This document shows, in pieces, positions 24,292 through 33,639 of a stretch of 64,000 bases of DNA (position 1 is the stretch's first letter; each line of letters opens with the position of its first letter). This DNA comes from Conexibacter sp. DBS9H8. GTDB taxonomy: Bacteria > Actinomycetota > Thermoleophilia > Solirubrobacterales > Solirubrobacteraceae. Under the pieces are notes generated by a model. That model ran no database searches, was not told the origin of the DNA, and saw only the letters and a program-made list of their open reading frames with translations. The position numbers and the translations under genes were made by a program. The stretch covers positions 1,674,001 through 1,738,000 of the forward strand of contig NZ_CP097128.1 in the NCBI RefSeq assembly GCF_023330685.1. The letters are read 5' to 3'.

Positions 24292-25867
24292 TCAACGGCT
24301 CTCCTGAGGTTGTCATCATCGATTCCACCGGCAGCGTGAAGCACATCCGCGTTCCCGACCGGTAGCTCTCATCGAGCCATATTCTGCCCCCGTGGTGCTC
24401 GACGATCTTTCGGCACATCGCCAGACCGATCCCCGTCCCCGGATACGCCTCTCGGGTGTGGAGGCGCTGGAAGATGATGAAGATCCGCTCGGCGTACTCG
24501 GCGTCGATCCCGATCCCGTTGTCGCTGCAACAGATCTGCCATTCCTCTCCGTCGCGGACCGCCTCGATGCGCACCTGCGGAGCTGCCTCGGCGCGGAACT
24601 TGATCGCGTTGGCGATCAAGTTCTGGAACACGGCGCGCAGAAGCGCAGGTTCGACCGTCAGCGTCGGCAGCGGCTTGACGGTGACGGTCGCCCCGCTTGC
24701 CTCGACGGCGTCCCCGAGATCGCTGAGGGCGGCGGCGACCAGCTCGTTGAGGGGAACCGCCTCCACCGCCCGACCGCTGCGGCCGACCCGGGAGAAGGCG
24801 AGCAGGTCATTGACGAGCTGCTGCATCCGCGTGGCTCCGTCGACGGCAAAGGCGATGTACTGCAACCCCCGCTCATCCAGGTCGTTGCCATAGCGGCTCT
24901 CGAGCAGCTGACAGAAGCTCGTCACCTTGCGCAGGGGCTCCTGCAGGTCATGGGAGGCGACGTAGGCGAACTGCTCGAGCTCACTGTTGGAGCGGCGCAG
25001 ATCCGCCGCCACGACGCTCAGCTGATCCTGTGTCTCCCGGGCGGCGGCGAGCTCGCGAACGAGTGCGAGACGCATCCCCTCAACGTCGGCGGCGAGCCGC
25101 GCGAGGTCCCGGGGGCCGTCGGTCAGCACCGACCGGTCCAGCTGACCCTCGGCGACCTCGCGCGCCGCACCGGCGAGATCGGCCAGTGGTCGGGTCGCGA
25201 AGCGACGCAGCAGCAGGCCGGCAGCGAGCAGAGAGAGGATGAGGGCGACGCCGATCACGGAGAAGGCGACCTCGGTCGCCGCGGCCGAGCGCGCGAGGGC
25301 ACCCTTGACCCGGATGACGGCGACCCCGATCCGGGTGCTGAGCTCACCGAGGGAGGCCCGGATCGCGTCAAACCGCGCCTTGTCCACAAGCGTCGTGTCG
25401 ATGCGGTGGTGGCCGAGCCCGGCTGGGCCGGTCCGCAGCGCGGGCGCGACCGTTGCGCTCTCCCAGGCGTGGATGCTGGCGAGTGCGGTGGTGAACGCCG
25501 CTGCGGTACCGGTCACGTGAGCGCGGGCGAGGATCCTCTCCTCCGTCGCGGCTTCGGTCACTCCGAGCTGGTAGGGCTGGAGGAACTGGCGGTTGCCGGT
25601 CAGCTCGAAGCCGCGGATCCCGGTCTCCTGATTGACCATCGCGGTGAGCAGCCGCAGGCCGGCGACGTTCGCCGGCTCGACCCGGCCGATGAGGTCGGCC
25701 CGGACGGCGTTCTGGTGCGTGATCGCGGCGATCCCGACGGCAACGGCGAGGATCACCACCGTCGCCGGGCCGGCGGCGACGAGCGCGAGCAGGCGCCCGA
25801 GGGTGAGCCGGCGGGTGAGGGCAGTCCGGGCGGGGAGGGCGACCCTGGGAAGCTCTGTGCGGATCAT
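24284..25867 (-). CDS. CHASE3-domain sensor histidine kinase
   Basis: A 527-residue membrane kinase. TM1 is at about 30-50, an extracytoplasmic CHASE3 domain at about 51-199 with the signature [16 protein letters not shown]2 at about 200-221 and HAMP at about 222-275. The HisKA domain has H306 in [10 protein letters not shown]. The HATPase domain shows the N box ([14 protein letters not shown]), G1 DNGIGID and G2 [14 protein letters not shown]. The SHDLQEPL subtype is that of phytochrome-like kinases. The signal is unknown. It overlaps the upstream regulator-phosphatase gene by 4 nt. Confidence 0.95.
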   Translation of the reverse strand: MIRTELPRVALPARTALTRRLTLGRLLALVAAGPATVVILAVAVGIAAITHQNAVRADLIGRVEPANVAGLRLLTAMVNQETGIRGFELTGNRQFLQPYQLGVTEAATEERILARAHVTGTAAAFTTALASIHAWESATVAPALRTGPAGLGHHRIDTTLVDKARFDAIRASLGELSTRIGVAVIRVKGALARSAAATEVAFSVIGVALILSLLAAGLLLRRFATRPLADLAGAAREVAEGQLDRSVLTDGPRDLARLAADVEGMRLALVRELAAARETQDQLSVVAADLRRSNSELEQFAYVASHDLQEPLRKVTSFCQLLESRYGNDLDERGLQYIAFAVDGATRMQQLVNDLLAFSRVGRSGRAVEAVPLNELVAAALSDLGDAVEASGATVTVKPLPTLTVEPALLRAVFQNLIANAIKFRAEAAPQVRIEAVRDGEEWQICCSDNGIGIDAEYAERIFIIFQRLHTREAYPGTGIGLAMCRKIVEHHGGRIWLDESYRSGTRMCFTLPVESMMTTSGEPLSE

Positions 25868-27153
25868 CGACGTGGATCGCAGCGCAGCGCGAGCAGCGCG
25901 ACGTCATCGTCAAGAGGTCCGCCGTTCATCGTCTCGACCCGCCCGATCAGCGCGTCGGGCAGCTCATCCCACAGTGACCCGGTACGGGCGAGGCCGCCGA
26001 GCAGGTCGACGAACGCGTCGATGCCGAGGCGCGGCCCCTCCCCATCGACCCGACCCTCATAGATACCGTCGGAATAGAGCAGCAGGGTCCACTGCGTACC
26101 GAGCGGCGTCTGCACGATCTCCCAGTCGCGGCCCTGGCCCAGCCCGAGCGGAGGTCCTCCGGTCCCCGGCGTCAGCAGCCGCGCCTGGCCGTCGGCGCTC
26201 AGTATCGGCGGCGGGTGACCGGCGATCGCTGCCGTCGCGGTCCCCGAGGTGAGGTCGATCCGGACGCTCGCGAGCGTCGCATACACATGGTCGGCGTGAC
26301 GTTCCTGCACGACGAGGCGATCGAGGATCTCCAGCATCCTGCCCGGTGCCGCGCCCGCGAGGGTGAGCACCCGCCAGGCGATCCGCAGCAGCACGCCGAG
26401 CGTCGCCTCATCCGGACCGCGCCCGCACACGTCCCCGAGCGCCACGTGCACGCAGTTCGGTTCGGTCTGGACGACGTCGAAGAAATCTCCGCCGAGGACC
26501 TGACGGAGGTTCCCGGGGCGGTAACGGCTCGTGACGGTGATGTCCTCGTGGCTGAGCAGCGGGTGGGGGATGAGACCGCGCTGGACACGGGCGTTGGCGG
26601 CCGTCTGCACCCGCAGGACCGCGAGTTCCCGGGTGGTCCGCTCTGACAGCTTGCGCTGGATCGCGTAGCCGACGGCTCGGGCGAGCCCCTCTCCGCCCAT
26701 CTCCCCCTTGACGAGATAGTCCTGGGCGCCCGCGGTCAGCGCCGCGATCCCGCGGTCCTGGTCGACGTCACCGGTGAGCACGACGACGGCGATCTCCGGG
26801 GCGATGTCCTGAATCCGCGCGAGCGCGTCAAGACCGCGGGCGTCGGGGAGGCCGAGGTCGAGGACGACGCAATCACATGGCCGCTCCGACAGCAGTGACT
26901 CCGCCTCGGCGATCGAGCGGGCGTGGGTGAGCTCAAGCTCCGGCCACGCGTCGCGCAGCAGCTCCTCGACGATGAGGGCATCGCCGGCGTCATCCTCGAC
27001 GAGGAGCAGTCGCCGGTAGCCATCCCGGGCGCCCGAGGACGGCGGGACCGCCTCCGGCGACGCGGCGTCCACGGACGCGCCCGTGGGCGCAGGGGCGGCG
27101 TCCGCGGGGGCGGGTTGGGGCTCCGGGCCCCCGTCTCGGTCGAACTCAGACAC
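25864..27153 (-). CDS. Response regulator with PP2C-type (RsbU/SpoIIE) phosphatase output
   Basis: A 429-residue protein with a disordered N-terminus of about 45 residues. A receiver domain follows with D99 (CVVLDLGLPDARG) and K149 (QDYLVKG), then a PP2C/SpoIIE phosphatase domain: VLGGDFFDV at about 225, LGDVCGRGPDEA, and LLLYSDGIYEGR at about 365-375. Such proteins dephosphorylate anti-anti-sigma factors and link two-component input to a stress sigma factor. It is the first gene of the operon; no anti-sigma partner is in the window. Confidence 0.94.
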   Translation of the reverse strand: MSEFDRDGGPEPQPAPADAAPAPTGASVDAASPEAVPPSSGARDGYRRLLLVEDDAGDALIVEELLRDAWPELELTHARSIAEAESLLSERPCDCVVLDLGLPDARGLDALARIQDIAPEIAVVVLTGDVDQDRGIAALTAGAQDYLVKGEMGGEGLARAVGYAIQRKLSERTTRELAVLRVQTAANARVQRGLIPHPLLSHEDITVTSRYRPGNLRQVLGGDFFDVVQTEPNCVHVALGDVCGRGPDEATLGVLLRIAWRVLTLAGAAPGRMLEILDRLVVQERHADHVYATLASVRIDLTSGTATAAIAGHPPPILSADGQARLLTPGTGGPPLGLGQGRDWEIVQTPLGTQWTLLLYSDGIYEGRVDGEGPRLGIDAFVDLLGGLARTGSLWDELPDALIGRVETMNGGPLDDDVALLALRCDPRR

Positions 27154-27222
27154 CGGCGGCGAGGATAACGGCCTCCAGCACGGCCGCTCGGAGAGGTTGG
27201 AGTCGGTTCCGGGAGAGCTCGG

Positions 27223-28246
27223 TCACGCGCCGAACTCGATCCGGAGGCCATCCGCCCGGATGCGGATGGCCGCCCGCTCGGCTGCGGGGATCCTCCGCAG
27301 GTTGGCGAGGGGCATCTGCATCCTCCGGTTGCCCGCGAGCCGGTCGGCGTGGGTGTCGAGGAAGTTCCAGTACAGCGTCGTCAACGGGCAGGCGTCCTCA
27401 CCGGTCCGCCGGCCCGGCTCGTACCGGCACCCGCGGCAGTGGTCGGACATCCGGTCGATGTAGCGTCCGCTTGCCGCGTACGGCTTGGTCATCATCGCAC
27501 CGCCGTCGGCCCAGGTCGCCATACCCAACACGTTCGGAGTCATTACCCAGTCGAAGCCGTCGATGAACGTGCGCGAGCGCCTGCTCGGCCTGCTGGCGAT
27601 CGGCCGGCCAGCGGCGGTGCCCGTCCTCCCCCCAGGTGTCGAGACCGAGCCGGTCCAGCTCTGAGCGGACCTCCGAGTCGAGGGCATCCTCCTCCGGGAG
27701 CCACGCAGCGGGAGGGGTTAGGTCGCGGGGAATCCGCCGCCGGTTCTCTGCGTCGAAGTTCCAGCGGCCACCGCACGGCTCATCCCCGTTCATCAGGACC
27801 CCGAGCCGCGTGCGCTGCCAGCGGTAGAAGTCCTCCATCACGACCCGCCGGCGTCCGGACGCCCAGTCGGCGAACGCCTCCGGGTCGGTGAGGAACAGCG
27901 ACCCGCTCACCAGGTCGACTCCCGCCAGAGCACCGAGGCGCTCGCGCCCGCGCAGGCTGTGGGGAGCCAGCAGCGCCACCCGGTCGGGGCGATGGCGGCG
28001 GACGTGCTCGTCCAGGCCGGCGCGGAAGGTTGGCGCCCGGACGTAGTCGACCGACAGCCCGCGGGCCTCGCAGGCCGCGGCGTACCGTCGCATCGCGGTC
28101 AGGACGAGATGGAGTTTCTGGCGGTGGAAGCGCCGGGCGCTCAAGGCGGCAGTGCTCTGGATCAGGAGAACCCGGTCGGCGCCGGCCAGCGACGGATTCT
28201 CGAGCGACAACGGGTCGGCGAGGACCCAGGCGGTGATGCCTCCCAT
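27223..28246 (-). pseudogene. Cryptochrome/photolyase-related (FeS-BCP type) gene with large internal deletion
   Basis: The first 225 or so codons from the ATG at 28246 match the N-terminal Rossmann part of the deoxyribodipyrimidine photolyase-related family (MEDFYRWQRTRLGVLMN; GGRWNFDAENRR). Near 27590 the match stops and resumes in another frame with the extreme C-terminus: FIDGFDWVMTPNVLGM, KPYAASGRYIDRMSDHC, and EDACPLTTLYWNFLD with Fe-S cysteines. Intact proteins are about 500 residues; the FAD-binding core of about 200 residues is missing. The product cannot be a working photolyase. Confidence 0.8.
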
Positions 28247-28268
28247 CAGCGGTCTGCTCCGGACCCGG

Positions 28269-29411
28269 TCATGGCGCGAGCGCGAGCGTGACGGTGCTGG
28301 CGAGCAGGCGTCCGGTGGATGTGAGAGTGATCCGGCCGTCGGCGATCCGCACCCGGCCGGCCCGCTCCTCCGCCGCGGCAATCCGGCGACGGCGCTCGTC
28401 GAGGAGGCCGAGATCGGCCCCCTCGCGGGTCCGCAATCCGAGCATCAGCGCCTCGAGGGCCCGCTGCTGAGCGCTGAGACGTTCCTGGGTGGCGACCGGC
28501 GAGCGTCCCTCGAGGCAGCGGCGGGCATACGCGCCGGGGTGACGGACGTTGGACCAGCGCACCCCGGCGAGGTGGGAGTGGGCGCCCGGCCCGATTCCCC
28601 ACCAGTCATGCGAGCGCCAGTAGCCGAGGTTGTGCCGGCAGCGGTCCTCGGGCCGGCGGGCCCAGGAGGAGATCTCATACCACGCCATTCCGGCGGCGCT
28701 GAGCCGCGTCTCGGCGACCGCCCACCGTCGCGCCTGGATCTCCTCATCCACGTCCGCGACCGTACCGCGGCGCACCTCGGCGGCGAGCGCCGTCCCCGCC
28801 TCCACCGTGAGGGCGTAGGCGGACAGGTGATCGGGGGCGACTGACAGCGCCGCCTCGAGCGTCGCCGCCCACTCCTCATCGGTTTCACCCGGAGTGCCGT
28901 AGATGAGGTCGAGGGAGACGTGGGGGAAGCCCGCCGCCCGGGCCTCCCGAGCGACCTCCAGGGCCCGCCCGGCGGTGTGGACTCGTGAGAGGGTCGAGAG
29001 CACCCGCGCGGAGGTCGACTGCATCCCGACGGAGAGGCGGGTGAACCCGCCGGCCCGGAGCCGGCGCAGGCCGTCCGGTCCGATCGACTCGGGGTTCGCC
29101 TCGGTCGTCACCTCCGCGTCGGGGTCCAGTCCGAACAGGTCCTCGGCGTGGGCGAGAAGCGCGACCAGGGCGTCGGCGCCGAGCAGGGTCGGCGTCCCGC
29201 CGCCGAAGAACACCGTCGTCAGCGGACGGGCGCCGACCCGCGTACGGGCGAGTTCGAGCTCCCGGTGAGCGGCGGTGAGGAAGCTCTGGGGCGCCTGCGC
29301 GTCGGCGGGCACGTAGGTATTGAAGTCGCAGTAGCCACAGCGCGCTGCACAGAACGGCACGTGGACGTAGAGCCCGAGCGGTACCCCTTGAGAGCCATCG
29401 CCACCGTCCAT
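28269..29411 (-). CDS. hemW: HemW-type radical SAM protein (coproporphyrinogen III oxidase-like)
   Basis: A 380-residue radical SAM protein. The iron-sulfur motif C-x3-C-x2-C is in FCAARCGYCDF, with LYVHVPFC before it as in HemW. FFGGGTPTLL, EANPES and SVGMQSTSARVL follow, and the C-terminal HemN-like domain includes GIGPGAHSHL. The ATG at 29411 is chosen because homology starts within ten residues; the frame is open 26 codons further up. HemW acts as a haem chaperone for cytochromes; true HemN activity is unlikely without the extra N-terminal residues. Confidence 0.93.
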   Translation of the reverse strand: MDGGDGSQGVPLGLYVHVPFCAARCGYCDFNTYVPADAQAPQSFLTAAHRELELARTRVGARPLTTVFFGGGTPTLLGADALVALLAHAEDLFGLDPDAEVTTEANPESIGPDGLRRLRAGGFTRLSVGMQSTSARVLSTLSRVHTAGRALEVAREARAAGFPHVSLDLIYGTPGETDEEWAATLEAALSVAPDHLSAYALTVEAGTALAAEVRRGTVADVDEEIQARRWAVAETRLSAAGMAWYEISSWARRPEDRCRHNLGYWRSHDWWGIGPGAHSHLAGVRWSNVRHPGAYARRCLEGRSPVATQERLSAQQRALEALMLGLRTREGADLGLLDERRRRIAAAEERAGRVRIADGRITLTSTGRLLASTVTLALAP

Positions 29412-29488
29412 CGGCGGATTGTCGCCCACCCCGCGGCCGGTCACCGCCCGGGGCGAGGATCGCCGTCCCGCCCGGCCCGTTCGGGACA

Positions 29489-30730
29489 ATGGGCGAGATG
29501 GCCGACCTGACCGAGGCGCAGGCGCGCGACCGCGAGGACCCGCTCGCCCCGTTCCGGGCGCGCTTCCGCGGGGACCCCGACCTCGTCTACCTCGACGGCA
29601 ACTCGCTCGGGCGACTCCCCGACCACACCCCGGATCGGCTCGCCGACGTCATCTCCCGTCAGTGGGGCGAGCGGCTCATCCGCTCCTGGTCGGAGGGGTG
29701 GCTCGACCTTCCCCTCGAGGTCGGGGATGCGATCGCCGCTGCGGTGCTCGGCGCCGCGGCCGGCCAGGTCGCGGTCGCCGACGCGACGACGGTGTGCTTC
29801 TACAAGCTCGCCGCCGCGGCGATCGGCGCCCGGCCCGGCCGTCGGGAGATCGTCAGCGACCTCCACGACTTCCCGACCGACCGCTACGTCCTCGAGTCTC
29901 TCGCGCACGGGCATCAGATGACGATTCGCTGGATCGACAGCGACCCGGCGGGAGGACCCGAACCGGCCGAGGTCGCCGCGCTCCTGTCGGAGGCGACCGC
30001 GCTCGTCTCCCTCTCCCACGTCACCTACCGCTCCGGCCACCGCGCCGACATGGCGGCGATCAACGCCCTCAGCCACGAGGCCGGCGCCCTCACGCTGTGG
30101 GATCTCAGCCACAGCGCCGGATCGGTTCCGCTCCAGCTCGACCGCGACGGCTGCGACCTGGCCGTCGGCTGCACCTACAAGTACCTCTGCGGGGGACCGG
30201 GTTCACCCGCCTACCTGTATGTCGCCCGCGCTCTCCAGTCCCAGCTGCGCCAGCCGATCTGGGGCTGGCTCGGGCGCGCCGACCCGTTCGCGATGGCCCC
30301 AGGCTACGTGGCCGCCGACGGCATCCGCGGCTTCCTCTCCGGCACGCCGCCGATCCTCTCCCTCGCCGCGGTGGACGCCGGCGTCGCCCTCATCGCCGAG
30401 GCCGGGATCGACGCGATCGCTGAGAAGGGCAGCCGGCTCGGGAGCTTTCTCATCGCCGCCGCCGACGAGCGGCTCGCCCCCCACGGCGTCAGCGTCGCCA
30501 CCCCCCGCGACGCGGCCCGCCGCGGCGCCCACGTCGCCCTCGCCCACCCCCGGGCCCACGCCCTCACCGATGCGCTCATCCGGGCCGGGGTCGTCGTCGA
30601 CTTCCGGGCCCCGGACGTGATCCGCGCCGGCCTCGCCCCGCTCAGCACCTCCTACGCGGACGTGTGGGCGTTCATCGACACCCTCGACTCGCTGCTCGCA
30701 GGAGCGGGGGTGACGGCCCAGTGGCGATGA
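29489..30730 (+). CDS. kynU: Kynureninase
   Basis: A 413-residue PLP enzyme. The start VYLDGNSLGRLP is characteristic, and LSHVTYRSGHRADM and LWDLSHSAGSVP are active-site blocks. The PLP lysine is K231 in GCTYKYLCGGPGSPAYLYV, followed by GWLGRADPF. It cleaves kynurenine to anthranilate and alanine. It is translationally coupled (ATGA) to an alpha/beta hydrolase with kynurenine formamidase hallmarks, so the two probably handle N-formylkynurenine from tryptophan breakdown. No tryptophan dioxygenase gene is in the window. Confidence 0.96.
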   Translation: MGEMADLTEAQARDREDPLAPFRARFRGDPDLVYLDGNSLGRLPDHTPDRLADVISRQWGERLIRSWSEGWLDLPLEVGDAIAAAVLGAAAGQVAVADATTVCFYKLAAAAIGARPGRREIVSDLHDFPTDRYVLESLAHGHQMTIRWIDSDPAGGPEPAEVAALLSEATALVSLSHVTYRSGHRADMAAINALSHEAGALTLWDLSHSAGSVPLQLDRDGCDLAVGCTYKYLCGGPGSPAYLYVARALQSQLRQPIWGWLGRADPFAMAPGYVAADGIRGFLSGTPPILSLAAVDAGVALIAEAGIDAIAEKGSRLGSFLIAAADERLAPHGVSVATPRDAARRGAHVALAHPRAHALTDALIRAGVVVDFRAPDVIRAGLAPLSTSYADVWAFIDTLDSLLAGAGVTAQWR

Positions 30731-31488
30731 GCACCCTCGACCGGCTCACGGCGCTCACCGCCTGGGCGGACCGCCGCGGCCCCGCCGGAACGCGCCACGC
30801 CTACGGCCCCGAACCTGACCAGCACGCCACCCTGCGGCTCCCGGCGGGCCCGGGACCCCATCCGGTCGCCGTCCTCCTGCACGGAGGCTTCTGGCGTGTC
30901 GCCTACGGGGCCGAGATCATGTCCGGGCTCGCCGTCGGACTCGCCGAGATCGGCTGGGCGAGCTGGAACGTCGAGTACCGGCGGGGTGACGGGGCCGCCG
31001 CCGCCGCGGCCGCCGACGTCGAGGCGGCCCGCGTGTCGCTGGAGCGCCACACCGCACCCCTCGCTCATCACGCCGGCGTCCTCATCGGCCACTCCGCGGG
31101 GGGACAGCTCGCGCTCGTCTCCGCCGCCGGCCGACCCGCCGCCGCAGTGATCGCGCTCGCCGCCGTCTGCGACCTCACCGCGGCCGTCGACGACGACCTC
31201 GGAGACGGTGCCGTCCGAGCGTTCCTCGGCGGTCCCGCAGCGACGTACGCCGAACGGCGGTCCGCCGTCGACCCGATCGCCCAGCTCCCCACCCGGACGC
31301 CGGTCGTGCTTGTGCACGGGAACGACGATGACCGGGTCCCGATCAACCAGAGCCGTGCCTACCATCAAGCCGCACGAGCGGCCGGAATGGACTGTGCGCT
31401 CGAGGAGCTGCCCGGCACCGATCACTTCGATCTGATCGACCCGCGCAGCCTCGCCTTCGGTGTCTTACGGCGCGCCCTCGAGCGCTGA
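30727..31488 (+). CDS. Alpha/beta hydrolase, probable kynurenine formamidase
   Basis: A 253-residue alpha/beta hydrolase. The H52-GGFW56 oxyanion motif, S123 in GHSAGG, an Asp in HGNDDDRVP (about 200-202) and H233 in TDHFDL give a full catalytic set. HGGxW followed by GHSxGG is typical of alpha/beta-fold arylformamidases. The ATG at 30727 overlaps the kynU stop (ATGA), which supports the pathway link: removal of formate from N-formylkynurenine before KynU acts. The functional call is inferred from motif and context. Confidence 0.82.
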   Translation: MSTLDRLTALTAWADRRGPAGTRHAYGPEPDQHATLRLPAGPGPHPVAVLLHGGFWRVAYGAEIMSGLAVGLAEIGWASWNVEYRRGDGAAAAAAADVEAARVSLERHTAPLAHHAGVLIGHSAGGQLALVSAAGRPAAAVIALAAVCDLTAAVDDDLGDGAVRAFLGGPAATYAERRSAVDPIAQLPTRTPVVLVHGNDDDRVPINQSRAYHQAARAAGMDCALEELPGTDHFDLIDPRSLAFGVLRRALER

Positions 31489-31533
31489 GAGGGCGGCGTC
31501 GACGGGCCGGTAGAGACCCCCCGAGTCACCTAG

Positions 31534-31630
31534 GAGTTTGGTGTTTTTCGGGCTTGGGACAGGGGGAGAGCTGAAGCTCTCCTGAAGGTTGTCTCCGACG
31601 AAGACGGCCGCTGCGCGGCCTCCTGCTGTG
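31534..31630 (+). repeat. IS1182-family left inverted repeat
   Basis: About 97 bp that matches the reverse complement of 33541-33639 with gaps and substitutions. The shared blocks include TTGTCT, GACGAAG and GGCCGCTGCGCGGCC. It contains two hairpins: GGAGAGCT/AGCTCTCC (31565-31572 and 31575-31582) and GGCCGC/GCGGCC with a 3-nt loop. Confidence 0.75.
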
Positions 31631-31671
31631 CCTGAGAACTGGGTCGTTGGGCGGCCTTGGGTCTGTCCGAG

Positions 31672-31690
31672 CCTCAAGTCAAACTTGAGG
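31672..31690 (+). promoter_or_regulatory. Hairpin covering the transposase ribosome-binding site
   Basis: CCTCAAG (31672-31678) and CTTGAGG (31684-31690) form a perfect 7-bp stem with a 5-nt loop, ending 2 nt before the ATG at 31693. The GAGG that could serve as ribosome-binding site is inside the stem. This is the arrangement of fold-back structures that block translation of transposase from read-through transcripts; it could also be a protein operator. Confidence 0.5.
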
Positions 31691-31692
31691 GT

Positions 31693-33456
31693 ATGAGTCT
31701 TGGTGTTTCTCCTCGCCAGCCGGACCTGTTCGCGACGACCACCAGCTTCTGTGAGAGCCGGATCGCGGCGGACTCGATCTACGGGCTGTTGCACCGTGAG
31801 TGCTTTGAGCTGTTCCCGGATGAGATGTTCGCGGACCTGTTCACCAAGGTTGGGCGCAGGTCGGTGCCGCCGATGATCGTCGCGGTCGTGATGGTCCTCC
31901 AGCGACTGGAGGGCTGTTCAGATCGTGAAGCGGTTGACCGGTTCGCTTATGACTTGCGGTGGAAGTACGCGGCGGGCGGCCTGGATTTCGACTATCCGGG
32001 GTTCGTGCACACGGTGCTGGTCGATATGCGCGCCAGGCTCGCAGCGTCTGAGAAGCCGGATCGGGTGTTCGAGGTCACGCTCGCTGCGGCGAAGCAGGCG
32101 GGGTTGGTCGGGCGCCGGCGGGTGTTGGACTCAACCGCTCTGTTTGATGCGGTCGCGACGATGGACACCGTCACTTTGATCCGCTCCGCGATCCGCGGAG
32201 TGCTCGCAGCCGCCGATCCGTCGTTGGAGGCCGGGTTGCGGGCGGTGCTGACGCGTGATGATGAGTACCGGTCTGCCGGCAAGCCGGTGTGTGATTGGGA
32301 CGATCGCTCGGCACGCGAGGAACTCGTCGACGCGCTCGCCCGGGACGCGCGGGCGTTGCTGGCTGTGTTGGACGGACTGGAGCTTGAGCCGGTCTTGGAG
32401 AAGGCTGGTGAGTTGCTCGCGACGGTCGTTGGCCAGGACCTCGAGACCGATCAGGACGGCCGGTTCCGGATCGCCCGCAAGGTAGCGAAAGACCGGGTGA
32501 TCTCAACGGTCGATCCGGACGCCCGGCATGGGCACAAGACCGCCGCGCGCGGGTTTGACGGTTACAAAGGCCATGTCGCGATCGACCCCGACTCAGAAGT
32601 AATCGTCGCTACGCACGTGAGCGCCGGGAACGTTGGAGACGCTTCGGCGGTCGCTGACCTACTCGCCCAAGACCTCCCCGCCGAGACCGCCGAGACCGCC
32701 GAGACTGCCGAGACCGCCGAGACCGCCGAGACCGCCGAGACCGCCGAGACCGCCGAGACCGCCGAGACCGCCGAGACCGCCGAGACCGCCGAGACCGCCG
32801 AGACCGCCGAGACCGCCGAGACCGCCGAGACCGCCGAGACCGCCGAGACCGCCGAGACCGCCGAGACCGCCGAGACCGCCGAGATGGTCGAGCCGTTGAC
32901 TGTCTATGGCGACAGTGCTTATGGGACCGGCGCGGTGCTGGACACGCTGGAGCAGGCCGGCGTCCAGACGTTCTGCAAGACCCAGCCGCCCAGAGCGCCT
33001 GGCGGCCGGTTCCCGAAGACCGTGTTCCAGGTCGATCTGGACGCCGGCACGGTCACCTGCCCGGCCGATCACACCGTCGTCCTGCGGAAGCTCAAGAGCG
33101 GGCAAGTCGCCCGGTTCGGGAAGTTCTGTGCCGGCTGTCCGCTCGCCGCCCAGTGCACTGCCAGCCGGAAAGGACGCAGCATCCACCTCGGCCACCACGA
33201 ACACCAACTCGCCGCCGCTCGCGCCCAGCAAACCGATCCGGCGTGGCGGGCTGATTACAGGCAGACCCGCCCGAAGGTCGAACGCAAGATCGCGCATCTG
33301 ATGCGCCGCAAGCACGGCGGTCGTCGCGCCCGGGTGCGTGGCAGCACCAAGGTCGCCGCGGACTTCTCACTCCTCGCCGCCGCTGTGAACCTCGCCCGCC
33401 TCAGCGTGCTCGGACTTGACCGCCAACCCGGCGGATGGATACTCAGCACAACCTGA
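31693..33456 (+). CDS. IS1182-family transposase with (Glu-Thr-Ala)22 insert
   Basis: A 587-residue transposase. The N-terminal domain (SRIAADSIYGLLHRECFELF, then RWKYAAGGLDFDYPGF) and the DDE region (TVDPDARHGHK, GYKGHVAID, VYGDSAYGTG) identify the IS1182 family. The C-terminal Cys-rich block (FGKFCAGCPLAAQCTASRKG) and a late helical part with KVAADFSLLAAAVNLARL are normal. Between VADLLAQDLPA and MVEPLTVYGDSAYG lies a perfect tripeptide repeat of 66 residues that sits in a loop of the catalytic domain just before the second Asp. An earlier TTG (31657) would add 12 residues. The frame is otherwise intact. Confidence 0.92.
   Translation: MSLGVSPRQPDLFATTTSFCESRIAADSIYGLLHRECFELFPDEMFADLFTKVGRRSVPPMIVAVVMVLQRLEGCSDREAVDRFAYDLRWKYAAGGLDFDYPGFVHTVLVDMRARLAASEKPDRVFEVTLAAAKQAGLVGRRRVLDSTALFDAVATMDTVTLIRSAIRGVLAAADPSLEAGLRAVLTRDDEYRSAGKPVCDWDDRSAREELVDALARDARALLAVLDGLELEPVLEKAGELLATVVGQDLETDQDGRFRIARKVAKDRVISTVDPDARHGHKTAARGFDGYKGHVAIDPDSEVIVATHVSAGNVGDASAVADLLAQDLPAETAETAETAETAETAETAETAETAETAETAETAETAETAETAETAETAETAETAETAETAETAETAEMVEPLTVYGDSAYGTGAVLDTLEQAGVQTFCKTQPPRAPGGRFPKTVFQVDLDAGTVTCPADHTVVLRKLKSGQVARFGKFCAGCPLAAQCTASRKGRSIHLGHHEHQLAAARAQQTDPAWRADYRQTRPKVERKIAHLMRRKHGGRRARVRGSTKVAADFSLLAAAVNLARLSVLGLDRQPGGWILSTT
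32683..32880 (+). repeat. 22 tandem copies of the 9-bp unit GAGACCGCC inside the transposase gene
   Basis: The unit GAGACCGCC is repeated exactly 22 times with one substitution in the third copy (GAGACTGCC, silent, Thr to Thr). The period of 9 keeps the reading frame and yields Glu-Thr-Ala repeats. It is bounded by CCC at the left and GAGATGGTC at the right. Confidence 0.97.
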
Positions 33457-33540
33457 AACACGATCCGCAGACGCCCAGGACTGCCCAACCGGCCCAGGAC
33501 GGCGCCTACGGCCAGTTAAAGCCGGCGTCCCGTCTCCGAC

Positions 33541-33639
33541 GCGCAGCAAAAGGCCGCGCAGCGGCCGGCCTTCGTCAGAGACAACATCAGGGAGAGCTCC
33601 GCTCTCCCTCCTTCAAAAGCCCAGTTCGACACCAGCCTT
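33541..33639 (-). repeat. IS1182-family right inverted repeat
   Basis: Reverse-complement partner of 31534-31630. It contains the matching hairpins GGCCGC/GCGGCC and AGGGAGAGC/GCTCTCCCT (33589-33597 and 33601-33609). It ends at CTAG. Confidence 0.75.

Noticed and set aside
29441-30112. A minus-strand frame opposite kynU
   Set aside because: It mirrors a gene with all kynureninase motifs and has no recognisable domain.
32683-32880. CRISPR array
   Set aside because: The repeat is a continuous 9-bp tandem array inside an intact transposase frame, without spacers.
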